Of a DNA stretch of 64,000 nt, positions 57,086 to 64,000 are shown piece after piece (position 1 is the stretch's first letter; every line of letters begins with the position of its first letter). The translations under genes were made by a program, and so were the position numbers. The stretch is taken from positions 372,001 through 436,000 of the forward strand of contig MJGA01000021.1 of the NCBI GenBank assembly GCA_001910725.1. Reading direction: 5' to 3'. The stretch is from Phanerodontia chrysosporium. Lineage: Eukaryota > Basidiomycota > Agaricomycetes > Polyporales > Phanerochaetaceae. Below the pieces are notes generated by a model. The model worked only from the letters and a program-made list of their open reading frames with translations, searched no databases and was not told the DNA's origin.

Positions 57086-59931
57086 TCACGCAGGCATCAT
57101 TGATCGCTGCGCGCAGCCCCCGCAGGAGGGTGCGAACAGTTGCCGCTGGCACAGATCTGTTGGGGCGCACGACGCGTCGAACCTTGTCCTGCGGGGGGCA
57201 GCCCCAGTGCCCCTGCGTCCGTCGCGGCAATCGGAGGCGGCGTCGCGGGGCGGTCGCGGCGTGCCCGTGGCGCCGTGTAGGCCACCTGAGGCGCACTGAC
57301 GCAGGCGCAGGCACTCCGGGTGTGCGCAACAGATGGCCCGTCAATTGCCCCTGGGAGGACCCCGGCGACCAGACAATGCGCGGTCAGCGAGCGCGCGGTC
57401 GACGACATCTGCACCTCGCTCAGATCCCGGCCTACGCTTCCTGCGAATGGCACCCGGCTCTCCCGCACCCTCGCACTGCACCCTGCACCCGTGACCTGCA
57501 CGTCGGGCGCGCCGTCCGCGCACAGATCGCTGGCGCATGCCTGCGGCCGCCGCACTGGCACCTGGCTGCGGGAGAAGGCCACGAGATAGGGAGTCCACCC
57601 AGGGGCCAATCTCTGCGGAGCCCCTCTTTTGGGCAGCACCTCGGGCCTCCCACAGGGGGGAAAACTCGCTGCGCCTGCAGTGTCCGCTGCCGGGCGCTGC
57701 ACCCCGCGCATGTGTGCGCTGTTGCGCTGTCGCAGGGGGCGGTGCACGCGCACGGCAGGGCAGCAGCACGATGCGGCGCGCGATGCTCGCGTGGCCACCC
57801 GCGCACAGGCGGGCGACGCGCCGCAGCTCGGCACCAGGAGGGCGGTCTGCCCCGCGACGAGGCGCGCCGCGCGGATCCGCCTCGCGTCCGGGCACGGTTC
57901 GCGCCTTGTCTCGGACACCAGCAATATTTGGCGCGGGGCTCCTCCCACAAGGGCGGGGTGCGCATCCCGTCGCCTAGTGCGCGGCGCGCGGCGTCGCCTG
58001 GCGAGCCCCGGATGCGCAGCGTCCAGTGCCGCTCCGTGCAAACGCGGCCGCGCAGCGCGCTGGACGATGCGGACCGCGGCGTGCACGTCCGGTGTGGCGG
58101 GCTGCGGGCGGGGCAGTAGAGCCGGGACGGGCGGTGTCGTTGTGGGCCGCGTGGCGCGCAGCAGCCAGCATGGGAGATGCTCCCCGCGGTGGCGGGCAGC
58201 GGTGGAGCGGTGGAAATGATAGGGGAAAAACGACTTGCAGATGCTGTAGCCGAGTACAGGTGACCAGTGAACACGAGGAATGACCTGTAGTCAATTGCAA
58301 ATCGCAGAATGAAAAAAAAATCAATGATCGACTCACCATTGAGATGGCGTCGGCAGGAGATACCATTGTAGGCGACATTTCCCTGATTCTCAATCAAGAC
58401 TTGCATCGTCCACGGGTGACGCCTCGATCCTCCCAACAGAGGAACACCCGACAGCATCTGAACACGACCGATCGTTTCTCGCGTTTTTGGTAGTGACAAG
58501 GCTGCAGGGCGAAGCAGATGTGGATGCAAATCAAATCCCAGATGGATGGACGTGTGCGAGATTCTGATAGTGATGGATTATTGAGAGTAACTTGGAGAGT
58601 GAATTGGAGTGATCAGCCGGTCAACAGCATTGCACTTACCCTTTGCATCGTGATAGTATAGTCCACGTGTGCACTGCCGTTGACACAGAACGAGTGCCCG
58701 TGTGTATACCCATCCGAGGTGATACACCCTGGACTGCCTTCATCTGGGACAAGCACTGTGGCCGGACAGGGATACAGGGCTGTGTGTGCGATGCGTGGAC
58801 CCCCGGTACGGTATCAGCGCGTGTGGCTGCTACTACACGCATGGTGACCTCAGGATAGCCCAGGACACTGCAAACGAGAACTGCTTCAGTAAGAGAAAGA
58901 ACATGTACGCGCCAGAAGTCCGTCCAGCGTATGAAAAGACTCACATGCACGCGGTATGCGACCCACAGCCCCTGGCGGGGGTCGGCCACTAGGCATGTCG
59001 TCTACGCGCTGGCCGACCGCGGGGCAGCGGCAGCACACTGCGTGCTCCTCGGGCACGTCGGCCGAAGCGTGACTCCGCCCACGAAGCGGCACCCGCTGGC
59101 AGCTCAATTAACGTTGGGCGATCTTCGCGCGCAGCCGAGCAGCGGCGGACGGCTGGCAGACAGCGTGCAGCGAAGGTGCGCTCGAATGCGGCCGGCCCTT
59201 GCGTCGGCGGAGGACGGAAGCTGAATCCACCGCCCGCGACAGGCTCCAGCGAGGGCGGCGCCGCAACGCGCGGAGTCTCCATTACGTGCGGGAGACGAGC
59301 GGGCGTGCACGTCCTGGAGCCGCTGAACTCAGGACACGAGGAGTTGGCATGATGCATATCCTGGGGATCCACGTCGCGCACGTCCAGACGGGTAGTTCGC
59401 AGGACATACGCGGTGAGGCGACGTCGGTCGTTTGCTGCGCCCGTGCTGCGACGCGACACGGTCAGAACGGCCGCGTGTAGCCAGAACCGACGCACCTGGA
59501 CGGCAGAGGCACGGCGGAGTTTACACGCTCCAGCGTCGCCGCCCCATTTCCGGTGGGCCGGGCCGCGCGTGTGAACGCGCCCGTGCAATGCGTCGCCGCC
59601 CTGGCGAACCTAAACACGAGACCGACGCCGTGCCTGGCGGGCGCGAGAGGCTTTGGAGGGGCGACGGCGACATGGATGTGTTTCCTAAACGAGCACAAGC
59701 ATCGTCTTTCTGTAAGAGCTACCGCCGTCGGATGCATCACGGTGCGCATGGCGTGGCGTGCGCGCGTTCTCAGGGTCCCGTGTGGTCTGTACCGCTCCCC
59801 AAACTCCGCTTGTGCGTTCGCCGGTGCGCAACCTGCGTAGAAAATCCCCCGCTGGGCCGGCCGTGCCTTTTGCAGGACGATGCACCCTCCAGCGCACGAC
59901 GATCGCCTGCATGCAGCACCTCTTGCGTCAT
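57086..59931. other. GC-rich duplicated non-gene stretch in arm B
   Basis: The counterpart of 38218-41320. No recognisable domain; long open frames on the minus strand (for example 57097-58086) resemble those in arm A only because the DNA is similar. The 70 nt open segment with a following GT..AG interval is at 58406-58285. Confidence 0.5.
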
Positions 59932-61360
59932 ACCCGGCAAGCAACGCCTCGCCCGGCCGTCCGCGAAGCACGGGAGGGTGTGTACGCTGCCTTGCGTCGC
60001 TGCAGAGATGCCTGTGCCGTGGTGCTCCGGAGGTTGCAGCGCCGGGTCGGTCTCTTTTCGACTGCGGCATGCGATACGACGCAAGATCCACGGAGCGGGA
60101 CCGGCACTGCGTGTGGATCCCTCTGCGCTGGAGTGAGCTGGTCCGACGCCGCTCGGAGCGAAGCGTGTGCCGGTGGCGTCTTCGCCTGCCTCTGCAAGGC
60201 CAGCGCGGGAGAGCTTGCTACGCGCAAGCAACACGCTCGGTGCCAGAGGCCTGTGCATGTGGGGGTACACGCGCACGTCCGTCCCAGGCTCCCCGACTGC
60301 CTGAGCGGACGCGCCTGACAGTCGCGTCTCTGTGCGTCTTCACTGGTGCCTAGAGCCTCTGAGTCAGCCTCCTACATAACGTGCACTAATGCACAGAGCT
60401 CACGCAGGCATAGCTACACTCACAGTGTGTTTGCTGCATCTCCCAGCCGCAAGGCAAAGAAAAGCGAGAAGAAATCGCACGGGTATCCCCGGCTCGGCAA
60501 CTCGCGCGCCCGGCGCGAGAGTCACGTGCATCGTTCAGGGCAGGTCGCCTTCCGCGTCGAGCAGGATGCACGGGCGACTCGACCAGCACCGTATGGCCCG
60601 CGCGATCCCGCATGCTCAGCACGTGGCTCGTCCAGTCGTACACGGTGCGTTCTCGAATGGTCGGCCGAGAGGATGCAGACTGCTGCGGCAGGCCCGCCGT
60701 CCTTGAGGGCGACGGCGACGCGATGCGTGCCGCAGGACGCGTCCCTGCGACGCGGCGCCGCCCCGGTCGAGGACTCGCAGCCGCAACTCTCGAGAGCGCG
60801 GCGGCGGTCAACGCTCCCGCGCCCCGAACGCAAGCCCCATTGCGCGTGCGCGCCGGCGAGAGGCCGTCTGCGTGGCGTGCGCTCGGGCAACGCGTGTGGC
60901 GTCTGGCGCCGCTGTCCGTGCGCAACGGCTGGCCTCCCACCCAGCGCGTCGCCTCCGCTGGCAGCGCAACGCCGGTGCCACGCCGAGACGCCGGCGGATG
61001 GCCTGCGACATGTGCGGCGTAGCAGAGGGTGGCGTGGGCAGCCGCCAGCACGCGGTGTGCGTGCTGGGACGGTCGGATACTCAAAGGTGCGTCCCCCCTT
61101 GGTCCATGTCTGTGTTCGCTGGCTTGATACATAAGGGTCAGACTTGTTGCAGGGAAATCGCCTCCGTGAATGGTGACCCAGAAGAGAACCTGATGGCACG
61201 TGTATCGACGGCTCGACATGCACCGTGCTGCGCTGCAGCAAGCGACTCTCGCCCTGTGTGGTGCCATGCAACCACACCGGCGCCAGAGGCACAGGCTACG
61301 GAATGACATCAACACTATTGACTGTTTCGACCATGTATGTTCCGTGGTCCCGCTACCTGC
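59932..61360. mobile_element. 1.43 kb insert flanked by CAT, absent from arm A
   Basis: Arm A reads, in this orientation, CTCGT-CAT-TTGGTCAC without interruption. Arm B reads CTTGCGT-CAT, then 1429 bp, then CAT-TTGGTCAC. The extra segment starts ACCCGGCAAG and ends CGCTACCTGC. The single CAT in arm A against two in arm B is what a 3 bp target duplication would give. I see no terminal inverted repeats and no transposase, reverse transcriptase or helicase motif. A non-autonomous element is therefore possible, but a deletion in arm A with a chance CAT cannot be ruled out. Confidence 0.45.
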
Positions 61361-61488
61361 CATTTGGTCACAACGTGACAACCCTAGGCACCACTCACGG
61401 TCTCTTTGCATGTCTAGACTTCTGCCTTACACTTGAGCCGGTGGGACAGTGTGCAACCAATATATTAATGTATTGCCATGACAGTATG

Positions 61489-61610
61489 CTACTCTATTGC
61501 TAGCACTCCGCAGACATCAACAACGTGTAGAGGACGGTTGTTGGCACAAACAATACGGGTGCGATTATCTGCCAGAAATATCAGCTCAGGGTGCGTGTCC
61601 AGGGCATGCA
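61489..61610 (-). pseudogene. P12: relic of the last WD40 blade of a P11-type gene
   Basis: Forty codons read LHALDTHPELIFLADNRT and VVDVCGVLAIE before a stop at 61489. This matches the P11 end (FHALDINPAL, FLADNRT, VVDVCAVLETE), and the DNA match continues past the stop into the 3' flank. Upstream of 61610 the similarity stops abruptly, so only the 3' tip of the gene was duplicated or survived. Confidence 0.75.
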
Positions 61611-62309
61611 AGCCCCCTGGTGCCGCACCGTCCTCGAGCCCGTCCAGACACTCCGTGTGGGAGCACCCGCTCGCCAACGGTCCGTCAGCCGGTGCCGCCG
61701 TATTCCTCGTGTATGTTTCTCGTGCGCCGCCTGCCTCTCGCACGCTCGCGCCTGTATGCACGCGCTGCAGCCCATAGCCAACGGGCCCGATCCTCTCTTC
61801 CATCCTCACGGAAGTCTCTCCGCGCCTGAACGCGCCAGAGAAGCGGCGCACGGAGACCGCCGCGAGCTGCGCGCAGCCGTGTCGCGACGATGTCCCGTAG
61901 GCAATTGCCACACTCCCATGTTCCCACCTGAATCGCGTCCCCGCACGCTCATCCTCGCGCGGCGGCCCCTGTCACCAGCACTCCGAGTGGTCCGTGTTTT
62001 TATCCCAGCTGTTTCTCACTCAATCGAGGCTGACACGTCGCAGAGGCTACTATCCCTGCCACGCCCCTGTTTTCTGCTGGAGCGCGACAGCGCGGAGTCG
62101 GAACCTGTGCAACCGTTGCGCGCATCTCAGTCCTAACCGTTCGCAGTCTTTGTGCGCGCTCGAGTGTGCTATAGAGGGCCGCCACTGCTAGAGGTAGCGG
62201 GACTACCACCGGGCCGAGCGAAAGGGAGAATGGAGCATCGTAGACGCAAAGTGCCGGAGGCACATTGGTACCCAGACCTGCGTGTCTATGTGATATTGAA
62301 CGTGTGCTA
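61611..62309. other. Intergenic between P12 relic and P13
   Basis: About 700 bp between the truncated end of the relic and the stop codon of P13. No domain or further WD40 blade was recognised. Confidence 0.4.
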
Positions 62310-64000
62310 CTACACTTGTAAAGCTGCATGGACGTCGATCAACTGGATGGAGGCCACATTGTTGCGGACAAGGAGCGTCCGGTTGTCAGGCAGGAATCGC
62401 AGAACGGGTGCTGCGTCCCGGGCCGCGAACCGCGCTGCATAGTGTGGATGATGGCCGGACTTCCTGTCGAACAGCAGGACCTCGCCTTCCTCGCCGCTGA
62501 CCGCCACGTACTCCCCGTCCGGCGAGTACACGCACGTCCACGGCGTGCTCTCCCGCAGCTGGTACTGCCGCAGCGCGGCGCCGGTCGACGCGTCGAAGAC
62601 GCGCACGGCCTTGTCCCCAGGGCATGCCGCAAACACCTCCTTGCCGTCCGGGCTGAATCCCACCGGGCGGGTCAGCGTCTGCTCGGCTTCGAGAACAAGC
62701 GTGCGCGTGTGGTCCTCCGTGCTCCACACCTCGGGCCACCTCGTCTCCTTGAACCCGACGACGACGCGGTCCCCGTGCGGGGAGAGGACGGAGTCCAGGA
62801 TGTTGCTCGAGTCCACCAAGGCATGCTGCGCGCCGCTCTGCAGGTCGCATATCCCGGCCGCATTGGTGTGCTCCACGACGAGCGTCGAGGAGCGCTCCCG
62901 CTGGACGAAGGAAAGCGTGTCCACCTCGTCCCTGGACAGTGCGCCAAACGCGTGCTGCCGCGCGCCTGTGCGGGCGTCCCAGACCTGCGCGGACCCGTCG
63001 AGGCAGCCGGTCGCCAGCAGCCGGCCCTCTGGCGCGTACGCAACTGCAGTGACCTCGGCGCCGGCCGCGACGCGCAGCCGCTCCTGGCCGCTGGCCACGT
63101 CCCAGACGGCGGCGGCGCCGGACGTGTAGCCGCAGAGGAGCGCGGTGCCCCGCGGAGAGAACGCGAGCGCCCGCGCATCGCCTCTGGCGCCGTTGTGGAG
63201 CCGTTGGAGGAGCATCCCGTCGGACACCCGCCACACGAGCACGCCGGCCTCCTCGAATGCAGCAGCGACGAGCTTCCCGTCGGCAGAGTGCGCGTCGGAT
63301 CGGCACCACGTCTGATCGGCACCGGTCGGGGAAAGCAGGAGCGTATGGATCCATGTGGGTTTGTCGTACGTCTCGTCGTTGTATACCTCCAGGTCGACCA
63401 TGCGGCCAGAACGGTCCGGCGAGATGCCTGGCCACTTTACCCAGTCGGCATAGGATATCCTGCTTCGGGCGAGGTTTCGCTCCTGTCGGTGCCGTACAAT
63501 GTCCTCTGTGTCCAGGAGTCCAACTTGGACTGGTTAGATGCGATGACAAGTGGTGCATCGACTAGGCCACTCACTTTTGCCGTCGAGCCTTACAGGAGGC
63601 TGAAGCCAGCGGAGGTAACTCGCAAAATCGACGATCGACTTTCCAGACTATCTGTCATGAGCCGCCGCGTTCTGAACACACTGACGAATGTGCTTACGAT
63701 GATCGTGGCCACATCCTCGTCGCTGGCGAGCACAACCTCGGCGGCAGTCACCTGCACGAGCTTTAGGAGCACGCACACCACGTGTATAACGATCCACCCT
63801 ACCTCGAGCATGTAGTCCAGTAAGACCTCCGTGGGGTCCGGGATACCGCCCTGGAGACGTGTAAGAGCATCTACGCAAGAGAGCGCTGCAGGCGACGCAC
63901 GTCGGCAGCGTGGTGCCACATGCACCCGACATCCTGCTCCTGCTCCTCCTCCTCACTTGCGGCGCCTTCCACTGCAGGCCCGCCGCTGCTGTCCCGGCCG
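62310..64000 (-). CDS. P13: N-module/WD40 protein, P11 subtype, 5' end beyond window
   Basis: The gene enters from the right edge inside exon 2, in an acidic linker (EGAASEEEEQEQDVGCMW) that matches P11 (DEEQDVGYMW), then a GTGCGT donor. Mini-exons DPTEVLLDYMLE (63830s), VVLASDEDVATII (63730s) and FASYLRWLQPPVRLDG (63600s) follow. The WD40 exon runs from about 63525 (RISYADWVKWPGISPD) to 62310, with blade ends VLVWRV, AVWDV, QVWDA, GICDL, EVWST, RVFDA and LLFDR and a C-terminus IQLIDVHAALQV. No frame correction is needed in the visible part. The N-module itself is outside the window. Orientation and subtype make it the mirror partner of P11 around the zinc-finger cluster. Confidence 0.8.

Larger units (their letters stand above)
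55900..61610. repeat. Inverted duplication 2, arm B (with insert)
   Basis: Read on the minus strand, this arm matches arm A (37940-42390) from the last blade of a P11-type WD40 gene (relic P12), through its 3' flank and the GC-rich stretch, to the second finger of Z3. The match is interrupted only by 59932-61360. Similarity looks lower than between P2 and P7, with many substitutions and small indels, so this duplication is older or less constrained. Confidence 0.8.

Noticed and set aside
59932..61360. Assigning the insert to CACTA or Harbinger elements because of the 3 bp flank
   Set aside because: The ends (ACCCGG… and …ACCTGC) do not match CACTA ends, the flank is not TTA/TAA, and no inverted ends or transposase are visible.

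Overview
The window looks like a nuclear contig from a wood- or litter-dwelling mushroom (Agaricomycetes, Basidiomycota). The evidence is genes split by many 50-70 bp GT-AG introns, a multi-exon microsomal P450, a typical basidiomycete small-protein family with a DGREYRW motif, and one mushroom-type protein family repeated many times. I saw no bacterial operon features, rRNA or CRISPR, and I recognised no tRNA by eye.

Left part (1-38.1 kb). This is an array of eleven members (P1-P11) of one family on both strands. Two more (P12, a fragment, and P13, cut by the window edge) lie at 61.5-64 kb. The full architecture is an N-terminal module of unknown function (GYALWYPEPH..GEPQIGDVGY..GAFVRLFNI, then SAGYTCKE..QGALL, GWVKTSADWA, DQC.F.RRYK.K.R, KIVAGAG), three conserved mini-exons (PLD.LLDY.LE; a DxDxxSxxG-type element; TYLRK.QPPV), and a C-terminal propeller of about eight WD40-like repeats. 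The best complete model is P7 (20884-23555, six exons, 804 codons, no break). P8 has no WD40 part, and P3 keeps only the last WD40 blades. Between the members lie an unrelated DUF6593-like gene, an F-box/LRR-like gene, a cytochrome P450 and a PaiB-like FMN-binding protein.

Right part (38.1-61.6 kb). This part is more GC-rich and repeat-rich. It holds five short C2H2 zinc-finger genes (Z1-Z5) that share a leader motif (LPSIxEMFP or LPSIREVFP) and two fingers. Z1 and Z3 sit in the arms of a large inverted duplication. Arm A (37.94-42.39 kb) is mirrored by arm B (55.90-61.61 kb), and arm B carries an extra 1.43 kb insert flanked by CAT. A second inverted duplication links P2 (1.59-4.46 kb) and P7 (20.73-23.60 kb).

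Quality caveat. About 20 apparent frameshifts in the array and zinc-finger genes can nearly all be repaired by adding one base, often in a C or G run. This bias suggests uncorrected single-base deletions in the assembly, so most 'broken' members may be intact in life. Many long ORFs in 38-61 kb are by-products of high GC on both strands and are not annotated as genes.
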